From Sepioteuthis lessoniana (taxonomy: Eukaryota; Mollusca; Cephalopoda; Myopsida; Loliginidae), in contig OY757904.1 in assembly GCA_963585895.1 (NCBI GenBank), positions 82,668,389 to 82,732,388 on the forward strand: DNA of 64,000 bases, read 5' to 3'. The notes below the pieces were generated by a model. The model saw nothing but the letters and a program-made list of their open reading frames with translations, was not told the origin of the DNA and searched no databases. The translations under genes were made by a program, and so were the position numbers. Of the stretch, positions 1 to 10,628 are shown piece after piece (position 1 is the stretch's first letter; each line of letters begins with the position of its first letter).

Positions 1-1140
1 ACAGTAGAAGAAGAAGAAGAAGTTTTTCATAACTAAAAATTAATGCAGATGTTTATTTGTATAAAGTTTACACGGAAACTTTAACCTCGATGTGATTGGT
101 CGAAATATGCTGCCATTTTGTTGGTTTTTTTATTTTATTAGTGAGGTCATAAATGATTAACAAGATGTCTAGTTTGGAAATATTAACCTCTGACAAAACT
201 AAAATTATGCAGCGTTTGTTAGAACCGACTGAAAAGGCCAGTTATCAATTACAGTTACATTCAACAATATCAATTCAAGCGGAACATTCCGACTCAATAT
301 ATTTATCTCAACCGTTTAACTCCAAATTGATTTATTCGAATATTCACATTTAAACAAAATTCTTGTTGTATTATAAACACAAACCAGATATGTATGAATG
401 TGTGTATAGAAATTAGTGCAAATCCGAATAGGAGTAAATAAGTATGTGAGCGAATGCGCGCGCGTGCACGCGCACGCGCGTGTGTGTGTGTGTGTGTGTG
501 TATTGTGTGTGCATGCACACGTTGGCGAGTGCTTATGATACGATAAAAAAAGGCATCATAGGAATGTAAATAAATGCAGCCAAGGTTTAAAGATTATCCT
601 TTGAAGATACATGATGGTTGTCACCACGTAGGTAAGCTGGAGAAAATTATCTTCCATAGAAGCCCATATCGTATGATAGTAACTGAATTGGTATAACTGC
701 TGTCACTCAAAGACATACAGTCCACCTGCTCACCGCTCATAGCAGCGGCAATTTTAAATCCAGGCGATCATTCTGCCGGACTCAGTATATGTGTGTCCAG
801 GAAAGCATTTATGTACATTTAGATTTATATAAAAGTGTAATCATTATAAAGTTATGTAAAAAAACATACTAATCGTTTGACTGGGTAAAAGGCACATACA
901 TTCAATATCGTCTTACAAGTGGGATCGACATGATTAATAAGTGAAAGCAAATATAGTTGCTCGAGTCAGAGGCCTTACCGTATTCGGCTGTAAGTTCAGG
1001 TTATCGAGTTCCTTCGACAGTTCCATTGAAAATCAGAAACTACTTACCTGAAACAAGAAAGAGAAGTTAAGGTTTAGTTCTGTGTCCGGAAAATAAAAAC
1101 AATTTTTCAAAATAATAATAATGACAAAATAATTATAATA
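1..1140. other. AT-rich non-coding DNA, no gene seen
   Basis: No reading frame above chance and no recognisable repeat body. It holds a short (GAA)n run near 5-22 and an alternating purine-pyrimidine tract near 455-521 (listed separately). An (AAT)-rich stretch at about 1107-1146 borders the LINE fragment that follows. Confidence 0.6.
455..521. repeat. Alternating purine-pyrimidine (CG/CA/TG) tract
   Basis: About 49 nt (455-503) alternate strictly between purine and pyrimidine, first as CG/CA steps and then as (GT)n, followed by a second short alternating block that includes GCATGC. Such tracts can adopt Z-DNA; that this one does so is inference. The CG-rich part is unusual in a window otherwise dominated by AT and CA repeats. 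Confidence 0.85.
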
Positions 1141-1145
1141 ATAAA

Positions 1146-1655
1146 GAAATTTATATTTGACCATACGGACAAATAAAATATGCAGAACCCAGCAGCTGTC
1201 CAGGAGAATAACACACACAAATTCCAATGGGACTTTGACATACAAACGGATTTACTTTATCTCGGCCAGAAGACCTGACCTTAGAATAATAAATAAATAA
1301 AGAGAACTTGCAAAATTGTCGACTTTGCTGTACTGGCTGACCACAGAATAAAACTGAAAGAAAGTGAAAAGAAGGATAAGTACCTCGACCTTGCGAGGGA
1401 ATTAAAAAAAAAACAATGGAACATGAAGGTGACGATTATACCAATCGTGATGGGTACATTCGGTACAGTAACTAAAGGACTATTAAAGGGACTGGGGGAA
1501 TTGGAAGTTGGAGGACGAGTGGAGACCATCCAAACTACAGTATTATTGAGAACGGCCAGAATACTGAGAAGAGTCTTGGAGACTTGAGGAGACTTGTTGT
1601 CCCTCAAACTCTAGTGAAAGACCATTAGCTAACGCTGATTTGAAAAACTCTAAAG

Positions 1656-1657
<2 letters not shown>
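1146..1657 (+). mobile_element. R4/Dong-like LINE, 3' fragment (copy A)
   Basis: A 5'-truncated fragment covering the C-terminal endonuclease end of an RLE-type LINE. Conceptual translation in broken frames gives pieces such as FDHTDK, FDIQTD, FAVLADHR, LKESEKKDKYLDLARE and KGLGELEVGGRVETIQTT. These match the same segments in the longer copy at 30.2-33.5 kb. The PD-type catalytic region is eroded and several frame changes are evident. The fragment starts next to an AAT-rich stretch and ends directly in an (AAT)n tract, which the next LINE copy abuts. It is dead. Clade assignment rests on the endonuclease motifs and the TAA tail. Confidence 0.85.

Positions 1658-1704
<47 letters not shown>
1658..1704. 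repeat. (AAT)n microsatellite, LINE 3' tail
   Basis: About 14 AAT units directly after the 3' end of LINE copy A and directly before copy B. It is read here as the simple-repeat tail of copy A and/or the target of copy B. Confidence 0.9.
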
Positions 1705-1706
<2 letters not shown>

Positions 1707-3980
1707 ACGTGCCTTCATGATAGACAGGCTCTTGAACTGAGTTGATGCCTTGAAAAAAGTAATAATACGCGAATGGATAGCCAAGAGGAAAACTATCCTG
1801 ATTCAGAAAAGGAACCGTCCCCTGCAATTATAGTCTAATAACGTGTCAACTTATGATATGGTAATTTCGAACCGAAAACATTAGGGAATCGATCTATTAC
1901 TCGCTTGTATGACACAGACTGTTTCCAGAAGAATAAAAAGGTGAACTAGAGGAACAGGTGATTTACTGTACATTGATCAACACATGGGCACCTCGGGTAG
2001 TGTAATGGTTAGCAAGCTTGATTAGCAAACCTGCAAGAGTGAGTTCGAGTCTCATTGGGTGCCCCATTCATTCAGCCATGTTCCTCATCTAAGCAAAACG
2101 CTTAGTAAATTACTACATTGATCAACACATTCTCAAAGAGAGCGAGGCGAAGTGGAAAAATATAGCCATGGTGTGGATTGACAATAAAAAAAACCCTATG
2201 ATATGGGCTGGCAATTATGGAGAGTAGATTTTTTGAAAAGGTACAAGATATCAGACAAATTCATAAAATTAATTACGGAAGTCAGAAAAACTGGAAAATG
2301 AAATTAGTAGCAGGAAAACAAACTATCGCAGAGGTAAAAATCCAAAGAGGCATCTTCCAGCGAGACTCTAACTTGCCACTGCAACTCATTATAGAAATGA
2401 TGTCATTCAATTACATCCTAAGGAAGTGCACAGGGGGTGGCTACAAATTTACAATACAAAAACAATTAATCACCTTATGTACGCAGATGACATCAAACGG
2501 CAAAAAATGAAAAAGAACTGGAGACACGAATACGAACAATAAGAATATACAGCAAAGATATAGGAATGGAATTTGGCATAGAATAATGTACCATAATGAA
2601 AAGTAGAAAAAAGACAAATAACACAAGGAATAGAATTACCAAATCAAAGAAGGAGTAGAAGTCTTGGAGAAAAGGGGAATTACAAGTACTTGGGAATATT
2701 GGAAGCGGACACCGTCAAAGAAATGAAATGAAAGAAAAACTAAGAAAAGAGTACCTCAGTCGAACGAATGAGAAATTTTCTCGAAAACAAACTCTGCAGC
2801 AGAAACCTCATCAAAGGTATAAACACCCTTGCAAGATACTCGGAACCATTCTTAAAATGGACAAGGGAAGAAATTTGACAAATGGTAAGAAAGGACAAGA
2901 AAGTTGATGACGACGCACAAGACCTTACGTTGAAAAGATGATATAGACAGACTATATGTGTCAAGAAAAGAAGGTAAAAGAGGTCTCGTCAAAACTGAAG
3001 ATAGCGTGGATACATTAATACAAGGACTCGAAGACTACATTAAAAAGAGCAAAAACAATTAAAAAAAAAAACAACTAATTACAGCGACCAGTAACAGTAT
3101 TAACAACACCAGGACAAACAGGACAACAAAAGCTCGGAAGCAGAAATTGGAAGAAAAAGCTATGGATATTTCGAGTGACGAATTGGTGAAATCTCACACG
3201 AGAAGATCTGTACATAGCTACGAAATATACCTTAATAGAGAAACGGAATCTCTTCTAATATCAGCAAAAAATAACGCCATTAGGACCAAATATATCGAAG
3301 TAACAATCGATAATGTGCAATAGAACAGTAAGTATAGGTTATGTGGTAATAGATTCGAAACAGCTAATCATATTATAAGCGAATGTAGCAAACTAGGGCC
3401 AAAGACAAAGCATGTTTGAGTGGAGAATGTGATCCACTGGGAACTGTGCAAGAAGTTTAAATTTGACCATACGAACAAATGGTATATGCACAACCCAGAA
3501 CCCCTCATAGAAAATGAGACGCACAAAGTCCTCTGAGATTTTGAAATACAAACGAATCACCAAATCTTGGCCAGACGACCAAACCTGAAAATAGTCAAAA
3601 AAAAAAAAAAAGGATAACCTGCCGAATTGTTGACTTTACTGTCCTGGCTGACCACAGAGTAAAATTGAAAGAAAGCGAAAAGAAGGATAAGTACCTCAAC
3701 CTTGCTAGGGAATTGAAAAAAACTGTGGAACATGAAAGTAACAATGATACTAACTGTAATTGGTACTCTTGGTACAGTCACCAAAGGAATGATACAGCGA
3801 CTGGAGGACTGGGAAATAAGAGGGTAGAGTGGAGACTATTTAAACTACAACATTGTTGAGATCGGCAAGAATACTGAGAAGAGTCCGGGAGACTTGACAA
3901 GACTTGCTGTCACTGAAACTCTAGTGATAAACTGTCGGCTATCGCTGCTGTGAAAAACTCTCAAAAGAGTAATAATGATA
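1705..3980 (+). mobile_element. R4/Dong-like LINE, 5'-truncated copy B
   Basis: A degenerate LINE body running from just before the RT fingers to the 3' end. Pieces in order: EWIAKRKTILIQK, LLYIDQH, (SINE insertion), RYKISDKFIKLI, KLVAGKQTIAEVKIQRGIFQ, NYILRKCT, RTMRNFLENKLCSRNLIKG-like thumb, RETESLLISAKNNAIRTKYI, a CCHC knuckle-like CRLCGNRFETANHIISEC (3338-3392), VIHWELCKKFKFDHTNKWYMHNPEP, RRPN followed by KKKKK (endonuclease motif with D changed to N), FTVLADHRVKLKESEKKDKYLNLARELKK. Many stops and frame changes are present. It ends near 3970 in a weak AAT-rich tail. Its finger region differs from copy I and resembles copy II at 33.5-34.6 kb, so more than one subfamily is present. Confidence 0.85.
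1986..2113 (+). mobile_element. Short tRNA-derived SINE with 17-bp target site duplication
   Basis: A 128-bp insertion that interrupts LINE copy B. The 17-mer TACATTGATCAACACAT occurs at 1969-1985 and again, identical, at 2114-2130; removing the insert and one repeat restores the LINE sequence. The insert has a pol III A-box-like TAGTGTAATGGTTAGC and a B-box-like GAGTTCGAGTCTC, then TGGGTGCCCCAT and a short tail ending near CTTAGTAAATTAC. The head resembles a tRNA gene, but no tRNA function is implied. Confidence 0.9.
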
Positions 3981-4334
3981 ATGAACAGGAAAATTTATAA
4001 GAATAGTTGAAAATGTGTTTTGATTGCATATGAACTTCAAATTGAATTTCAATTTTTTGTCTTTCAAACTGAGCTTACGTTGCTTCCAGTGGTTACTGAT
4101 CTCAGAACTCAAAAGTCATTCCTTAACTTTGGAGATCTAGCGAGTAAAATATATACGTGGCGAATTCAATTAGTTTCCTGACTTTTTTGTACAGGCATTT
4201 AAAATTGTTGTAGACTCTTGGAAATTCAGTATGTTGTTGCTATACATCTTATGAGATGACTGACCAATCATTATGATTTCAGATTCAAATGAACAGCTAC
4301 AACAGGAATTGGAATACACCCTACTAAAACCTGA

Positions 4335-4607
4335 TTGTCACGGCTGGTGAATTTCAAAATGAAATCTGGACGTGAGGACACTTTAGAAGAACGATATGCA
4401 ATAACATTCTGTTTTAAACTTGGAAAAAATGCCACAGAAACGTATGGAATGCTTCTGGCTGCTTTTGAAGCATCTTGCATGAATCGAGCATCAGCTTTTG
4501 AGTGGCATAAGAGATTCAAGGAAGCCAGGGAGTCTGTGAGGGAGGATGAGAGGTGTGGGAGGAGTAAGGAAGTCAATAGACCAGAGTTGATTGGCCAAAT
4601 GGGTTAG
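4335..4607 (+). pseudogene. Mariner transposase N-terminal remnant (90 codons)
   Basis: An open frame for the DNA-binding N-terminus of a SETMAR-like mariner transposase, with the family hallmarks EERYAITFCFKLGKNATETY, MNRASAFEWHKRF and DERCGRSKEV. It stops after PELIGQMG at the deletion junction, where the family normally continues into the linker and catalytic core. It is the best-kept part of the element. Confidence 0.88.
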
Positions 4608-4656
4608 GGTTAAGGTTACTATGTTGAGGTTTTAAGGGAGTTCAGGAAGAGATTCC

Positions 4657-4920
4657 TTGGGAAGAGGCCAGCACTCTTCAAGTCGGGTCAGTGGCATTTC
4701 CACCAGGACAATGCACCATTCCCAACTCCATCCCTGTGACTTTTGCTTATTCCCTAAGCTCAGAGGTTGTCGTTATGAGACAATTGAGGAGATGAAAGAG
4801 GCTGTGACGAAGGTCATTGACACGCTCCCACAAGAGGACTTCGATGAGGCCTTCCAGAAGTTGTTGGAATGGTATAACAAGTGCATTGCAGTCGGAGGAG
4901 ATTACTTCGAAGGGGACTAG
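4657..4920 (+). pseudogene. Mariner transposase C-terminal remnant
   Basis: The reading frame changes several times. Recognisable pieces are CDFCLFPKLRGCRYETIEEM, KEAVTKVIDTLPQEDF, AFQKLLEWYNKCIAVGGDYF and a terminal EGD. These are the C-terminal end of DD34D mariner transposases. The conserved YSPDL-P-D stretch is cut out here but kept in the 14.4-kb copy. Confidence 0.85.
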
Positions 4921-4994
4921 AGTTTCATGTGTGTACTATCAATGAAAGTGCCCATACGAAAAAAGTTTGGAAACTTATTTAATGATCGCCATAC

Positions 4995-6175
4995 TTGTTT
5001 ACTAAACTTTAAGGCATCACGTTACTTACAGTTGTTGTTGTTGTTGTTATTGCTTTGTGGTCACCCTTCTTTGAACTGAACAGTTCATTTTTGCTTAATT
5101 TCGATGATTTTATTCTCCCGAAATATGGACTCTAATATTAAGAAAATAAACTAGACATGATTTATTAAAAATATATTGGATTATTGATATGTTGTCAGTA
5201 TTTTATATTAGATAATAACTTATTCAATAAATCTTCAAAGCGCAAGTAAAAGTTAGGGTACTAACTTATAAGACCTTCCTCACTGAGAATAATGGTACAT
5301 GTTTTTCTGCCACTAATTTACTTAACCGTTTGAAAGACTAAGGAAAGATATATATCTATCTATCAATCTATCTATCTATCTAAACCTGCATAAGTTTCTT
5401 TTTGTTGTCATGGATATGACTTGTTCTAAATACATGGTAACGATGAAAGATTATACTGACCAACAAAGTTTTTTCCTACTAGGTTAAAAAAAATGTTTTT
5501 AGACTGAATTGAATAAGGTGATTCCGAATTCAAGCTTTAAATTTTTCAGCATGCCATAATTAAAAAAAAATTATATACCTCACAGGTAGAAGGGTAAACG
5601 GTCCCTTGTCCATCTCTTTACAAGGAACTCAGCCTCGTTAAGAACTTTGTAAAGGCAATGAAATTCAACGTTGTAGATTCAAATGTCTAAAAATAAAATT
5701 AAGCACCAAGCAAAATGATACAAAACTGAAAACAAGTATTTCTATTGGATTCGAGATGAGAGAATTGATGCCTGATAGCAAGTTAAGAAGTAATCTGAAT
5801 CCGCTTGAGCTATTGATATGGAATTCATTGGTTTGAATTTTTCAGACCTTTCTTGAGACTCTTAGTATTGAATGCAATGATGGCTTAATAAACAACAACC
5901 TAACCGTGCAATAAACAATGAAATGGCATTCTCACCACCCAATCTGGGCAAGACAAGTGATGAACATGAAAAAAGATTCCATCAAGATATTTCGGTGAGG
6001 GAAGCAAGACGTGAAAAATGATGAATAGTTATTACCAGTTTCTAAAACAGGAGACTAGAACCTCCCATAAATATTAGAGTAAATGTCTAAAATACTTTTA
6101 AACACTATTGACTAATGCTTAAGTTCAATATATGGAAGCCATATCTTCTATTACCTGATCCAAAACTTTTTGAGT
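4995..6175. other. AT-rich non-coding DNA with small microsatellites
   Basis: No gene seen. Contains (GTT)n at about 5030-5051 and (TATC)n at about 5356-5382. Confidence 0.6.
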
Positions 6176-6179
6176 CTCG

Positions 6180-6970
6180 GATAAAGCCCAGTTGGTTGGG
6201 GTTGTAGAATACTCCGACTGCATCTCTGCAGAGGAGTAAGACTTCCCCTACGGGTGTCCTGATTATGATACTAAACAATATAATGGCGAGGCTCCAGTCC
6301 TGGAGCTTTGGGGAATGCAGATTACCCTTTCATTACTATTGCCCCCAGGTCCACACTGATAGGGTCCTACCTATGGGTCGATTAGAAATGTTTGATCGTT
6401 TAAACTGTGTTCAAATAAATGACTTACGTTAAATTGAATTTTTAGAAAAAGGATCATTTAACTGTGTACTCAGAACATAAGTAACAAGCGCAAGTTTGTC
6501 TATGACTAATGTCTATATGAATTAGTTAATGATACATGGAAGTAATTTGAACCATCTAACTGTGCAAACAAATGAGTAAGGCTGAATAGATTTATTAGTG
6601 TTAAATAGCAATACTTGCAATCACTTCCCTGTCTGCAGACAAATGGTTAATATTGAATTAAGTTATTAGAAACAGATGGTAATAATTGAAACCATTTAAC
6701 AGTGTAGAAGCAATAGCAATACTAGAGTGCAAATAAATTAGTTCTAACTCATTTAAAAATGAAACTACCTACAAACTATTCACTTTCAAATCATATCTGT
6801 ATATCCATTTAAGTGTGCAAACAAATGGTTAATAATAAATAGAATTATTTGTGTTAGAAATGCTTGAAACTATTTAACTGCATGCAAAAAATCAGCTCAA
6901 GCTCGTTTAAAAAAATTATCTACAAAATATATTTACAAATCATATATTCAATACACACACACACACACAC

Positions 6971-7033
<63 letters not shown>

Positions 7034-7240
7034 GAGGATTTGGCATCTGTTTGAAAATTATTATCATTAGATAGGAATTCTTGAAAACAACTGTATGCAA
7101 ACATAATTATCATTAAATGAGAAATTATTTGAAACCATATTATAATGTATAAATTATTAACATTAAGAATAGTTACTTGAATCTTATTTACACATGATTA
7201 TCATTAGTTTCTTGAAACCATATAGTGCTTGTGTTACTTA
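6180..7240 (+). repeat. Core/tandem/tail repeat family, copy a
   Basis: A core of about 210 bp at 6185-6395 (CAGTTGGTTGGGG, TCTCTGCAGAGGAG, GATACTAAACAATA, GGAGCTTTGGGGAATGCAG, CCCCCAGGTCCAC, GATAGGGTCCTACCTATG) is followed to about 7235 by degenerate tandem units of about 53-70 bp. The units have the form 'TTAGATAGCAATACTTGAAACCATTTAACTGTG' split here as TTAGATAGCAATACTTG and AAACCATTTAACTGTG. A compound microsatellite interrupts the units at 6953-7030. No terminal stem-loop tail is clear for this copy. Confidence 0.75.
6953..7030. repeat. Compound microsatellite (AC)n-(AT)n-(GT)n
   Basis: Three dinucleotide blocks in a row; AC and GT flank AT, so the whole can fold as a hairpin. It lies inside the tandem-unit region of the core/tandem/tail repeat. 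Confidence 0.95.
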
Positions 7241-7249
7241 TTAACCTTT

Positions 7250-7595
7250 GACAGGCCGGTTAGTTTGTGAATTTCGAAGCAGGATGTGTAGGATTGTCTT
7301 AAGGTGAACAAAAGACTGCTGAAATGTCTCGTGAATTGCGTTGGAAGAATTGCGTTTTCAACCTCGGAGACGGCAGTCAGTCAGCGGTAAGCAGTGAGCA
7401 GTCAAGCAGTTTTGGGCGCTAGCTCGGGCTGGAGGCAGCGGCTCTGAATCAGTCTCCCATGGAAGAAGCACAAAGAAGCAAGGCTCTCTAGAGATGTATC
7501 TCCACCTGGTATAAATCTGAAGATATCGTACCTTAGCTGTTCCTGACTGACTCTGAAGATGTGTCCCAACCTAGCGGTTCCCTCTTTATCCGATT
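7250..7595. other. GC-elevated unique-looking stretch
   Basis: Noticeably less AT-rich than its surroundings, with no repeat family I recognise. On the + strand GCGGTAAGC near 7384-7392 resembles a splice donor, so a non-coding or 5' UTR exon is possible, but there is no supporting reading frame or promoter motif. It runs into a (CT)n tract. The reading frame on the other strand is mostly microsatellite translation and is not taken as a gene. Confidence 0.3.
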
Positions 7596-7600
7596 CTCTC

Positions 7601-7634
<34 letters not shown>

Positions 7635-7636
7635 GC
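7595..7636. repeat. (CT)n microsatellite
   Basis: About 40 bp of CT repeats with one CCT interruption. Confidence 0.95.
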
Positions 7637-7783
7637 AACCATTTCGACCTTTCGTTAATAAAAAAAAAAGAATTTATATCATTATATTTAAGTGTTATTG
7701 CCTCCTCATTCTGGGTATACAATAATTGATAAAAAATCTGACTTCGGTACTGAATAACTAAACAATGATTTACATGCGTAAAA

Positions 7784-7822
7784 CCAACCAACCAACCAAC
7801 CAACCAAACCAAACCAAACCAG
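7784..7822. repeat. (CCAA)n / (AAACC)n simple repeat
   Basis: CCAA units shift to CAAAC units. The same AAACC-rich motif follows the stem-loop tail in the repeat family described below, so this may be a relic of such a tail. Confidence 0.8.
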
Positions 7823-8164
7823 GTTCTAAATATAAATGGTGGCCATACTAAGTATTGAACAAATTCTTATATTTTCATTATTTTAAAAACTTTTGTGCGC
7901 CTCTCAGTTATTTTTCTAGATATAATTGGTGCCAGAAAATGAGTTTTTCTTGTTAAATGTCCTATTTTTCAGCCTTTAAGGATAAACCATTTTTATAAAA
8001 TTTGTTTGTTCAAATAATTATAAGTATGAACTTCTCTAGAGTACGGCTCATAAATATTTAAACTGGGACAAAATCCGTTATTTTTTATTGCTCAAGTTGC
8101 AGGAACTCTTATACATGTGCAGCAGGAAGGAATACAAATTAATTTTCTAGTTTGATAACTCTTT
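7823..8164. other. AT-rich non-coding DNA, nothing recognised
   Basis: No gene, repeat body or RNA signature seen. Confidence 0.5.
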
Positions 8165-8672
8165 CCAATTAAAAATGCAAATTCCCTTTTCTTATTTAAA
8201 ATGTATGTTCTCTTTTCGTATTAGTAAGTAAAAGTAAAATTGGCAACCTTAGTCCAGGGTCTCTTTTCAATAGCTACTACACTGAGGTGTAGGGAAGGGC
8301 GCTACTCCATTACCTGGATTGCTCCATTTTATCCTTGATCCTTACCTTATAATGCTAAGTGCTAAGCAAGGCAGAATCAAGTACCATTTTTTGAGTCTTT
8401 GGTATAACTCGACCTGGGATTGAACCCCGTTCTCCCGGACCATTGGCGAACACTCTACTCATTAGACCAATAGTGGGAATTTACTTTTCAGATTAGTAAT
8501 GGGAATTTCATTTTCACATCAGTAATATGAATTCACATTTTAGATTAACAACGTGAAATTCCCTTTTCGTATTAGTAATATGAATTTCTTTTTCATAGTA
8601 GTGATGTTAATTTTCTTGTTATATTAACAACGTGAATTGCTTTCGTGTATTAGTAATGTGAATTTCCTCTTT
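8165..8672. repeat. Degenerate minisatellite of about 26-29 bp, split by a SINE
   Basis: Units of the form TTAGTAATGTGAATTTCC followed by TTTTCGTA repeat about seven times from 8473 to 8672; two more diverged units lie at 8165-8228. The intervening 8228-8472 is a tRNA-SINE, so the SINE probably landed in an existing array. Confidence 0.7.
8228..8472 (-). mobile_element. tRNA-derived SINE, family S2
   Basis: Read on the - strand: an A-box-like TGGTCTAATGAGTAGAG, a perfect-looking B box GGGGTTCAATCCC, then CAGGTCGAG and a body with ATACCAAAGACTC, TTAGCATTATAAGG, GGAGCAATCCAGG and CCTACACCTCAGTGTAG, ending near GGTTGCCAATTTTA. Four other copies in the window (10.6, 42.2, 44.0 and, in part, 54.0 kb) share this order. 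This is the best-preserved head of the family here. Confidence 0.88.
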
Positions 8673-9220
8673 TAAAGACCTTGATTGATTCAGGGCAAAA
8701 TTTTAGAAAGATTGAAAACAGAGTCAAAAACATGTTTCGATGCATGGCTTGTAATGCCAATCGCAAAAGATTTGAATTTTCTAGCGTAATATTCTTGTTT
8801 TTAATTCTTCAAGTCGAACGGTCAGAAAGAAAATGTCTCTTCATTTAAAATGTATATTTAGATTAATGGATCCTTTTTTCGATGATATGCAGAGGAAAAT
8901 CATGTGGAATAGACCAATGTTGAGGAAAACATAATGGAATGATATTGTAATTTGCATTTCTAAAACAAATATGAGCAGAAAATTGGATATGCAAATAGGT
9001 TATGGTTAAAAGACAAGCTTTTTTTTAGATCTCAAAAATCGGTTCGATGTGCCTAACGGTATCAAATAAAGAACGACCATTTTCCTTGATGGTATAATTT
9101 TGGAAAATGATAACAGTTTCTTTTCGAATTGCTGATTTAATTTTTTTATATCGGGAAAACTAAGATGTAGATTCTACTTTTTCTAAGATAACAATAAAAG
9201 CGACCAAGTAGAATAAGAAA

Positions 9221-9261
<41 letters not shown>

Positions 9262-9837
9262 CGCGTGATTTTTTAAATAGTTTATTGTTGTTTTAAAACT
9301 AAGATGTTCGCCCGAATTTGTCATACGAATGAAACCCTTTATTCGAGCTGGTTGATTTTAATTCGTTTGTTTGCTCATTTATGTTGCTATTTATTTTTAC
9401 GCTTGACGTCCACAATATATGCTTGCTCAGTTCTCGTTTAATTATCGTTCAGTAACAGCACAAATCTCTTTGTCTCTCACTCGTTTTTATTTTAATCGTT
9501 TTTATTTATTTATTTATTTATAGGCTTTTTATTTTATTTTATTCTATTTATTTATTTTTTTATCACAATATTCTAGGTCGATGCAGTCTACGACTGTAAA
9601 AGTTGCATGAACCGAAAATAAATACTTCATCTAATAATTTAGATAATTTAAGATTCATTCGCTACATCGATTATTTCTTTCTTTTTGAAGCATCTGTTTT
9701 CCTTCTCTCTCGTTTGTTGATATTTTAATGCATTCCACATCCTGACCAGTTTTTGAAGATAAACTCACCCCACCCACAACAAATATTTTAAACTCATTTT
9801 TTGTGTCTTTCTGTATAAAAAAGTGCGCACACACACA

Positions 9838-9892
<55 letters not shown>

Positions 9893-10045
9893 CTGTGTGT
9901 GTCTGTGTCTGTGTTTCTGTGTGTATGTGAGTGTTGTTATTTACTTAGTGGAGTTTAAATTTGACAGTTGCCAACATCGCTTGGACACACTGAAAATTGA
10001 AACTATGTACTCAATATCTACGAAACAAACTTTATAACCATCACA
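8673..10045. other. AT-rich non-coding DNA with microsatellites
   Basis: No gene seen. Holds (TC)n at 9226-9257 and a (CA)-(TA)n-(TG)n compound tract at 9827-9932. T-rich runs of TTTA units lie near 9500-9560. Confidence 0.6.
9827..9932. repeat. Compound microsatellite (CA)n-(TA)n-(TG)n
   Basis: The same three-block hairpin-forming architecture as at 6953-7030, with later units degenerating to GTCTGT. Confidence 0.95.
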
Positions 10046-10049
10046 ATGA

Positions 10050-10628
10050 GGTGATTGGTTTGTTTTGGTTTGGTTTTATTGCCTATCAACCATTGTATGA
10101 TACCAAATCTTGCTTTTAGTCATATATTAAATATATGATTCGTAAACACATTTTATTGATACACACAATTAAATGATCAAACAATTCTATTTCTAATAAT
10201 TCAATGTAGCATAAATCAAAGTTAAATGGTTCCAAGTATTGCTTTGTATAACTAACAATTCAATTAAACATCAGTCATTTGTTTACACACAGTTAAATGA
10301 TCAAACAGTTCTATAACAAGCAATTCAATTCATCATGTCATTTATTTTCACAGTTTAACTGTCAAAAAGTTCTATTTGACCCATAGATTATTTGACCCAT
10401 AGATTATTTGACCCATAGATAGGACACTATCAGGTGATACCACTCTGGGTCAAAGTAGACCTGGAGGCGATAGCAATGAAGGAGTACTCTGCATTCCACA
10501 AAACTCCAGCATTACTGGAGCCTCATCATCAGATTGTTTAGTGTCATATCCAGGATGCTTGATGAAGGCGAAGGTTTACCCTTCTGCAGAAATGCTGTCG
10601 GTGTATTCTACAGCCCCAGCCGACTGAG
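10050..10628 (-). repeat. Core/tandem/tail repeat family, copy b (complete order)
   Basis: On the - strand the order is core (10628 to about 10430), tandem units, then the stem-loop tail followed by AAACC repeats at 10100-10055. On the + strand the tail reads GGTTTGGTTTTATTGCC, TATCAACCATTG. Between core and units a 16-bp direct triplication, TATTTGACCCATAGAT, occurs at about 10371-10420. No coding potential. Confidence 0.8.

Larger units (their letters stand above)
4156..4994 (+). mobile_element. Mariner-family element, internally deleted (copy 1)
   Basis: A DNA transposon of the Tc1/mariner superfamily. Terminal inverted repeats are visible but degraded: the left end has TAGTTTCCTGACTTTTTTG and the right end reads, in reverse complement, TAAGTTTCCAAACTTTTTTCG. 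Inside are the N-terminal helix-turn-helix part and the C-terminal end of a SETMAR-like transposase. The middle, with the first catalytic Asp, is missing. The junction at about 4598-4618 reads GGGTTAGGGTTAAGG and is shared with the copy at 14.4 kb. A second deletion after HFHQDNAP removes most of the segment that carries the YSPDL motif. It cannot encode a transposase. Confidence 0.9.

Noticed and set aside
4598-4618. Telomeric insertion
   Set aside because: It is the mariner deletion junction, identical in context at 14.8 kb, and only two to three units long.
7402-7812. 136-codon frame on the - strand
   Set aside because: About a third of it is translation of (CT)n, and another part of the CCAA repeat. 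No family signature.
8228-8472. Functional tRNA gene
   Set aside because: The A and B boxes belong to a tRNA-derived SINE that has a long body and several sister copies; no proper cloverleaf could be supported.
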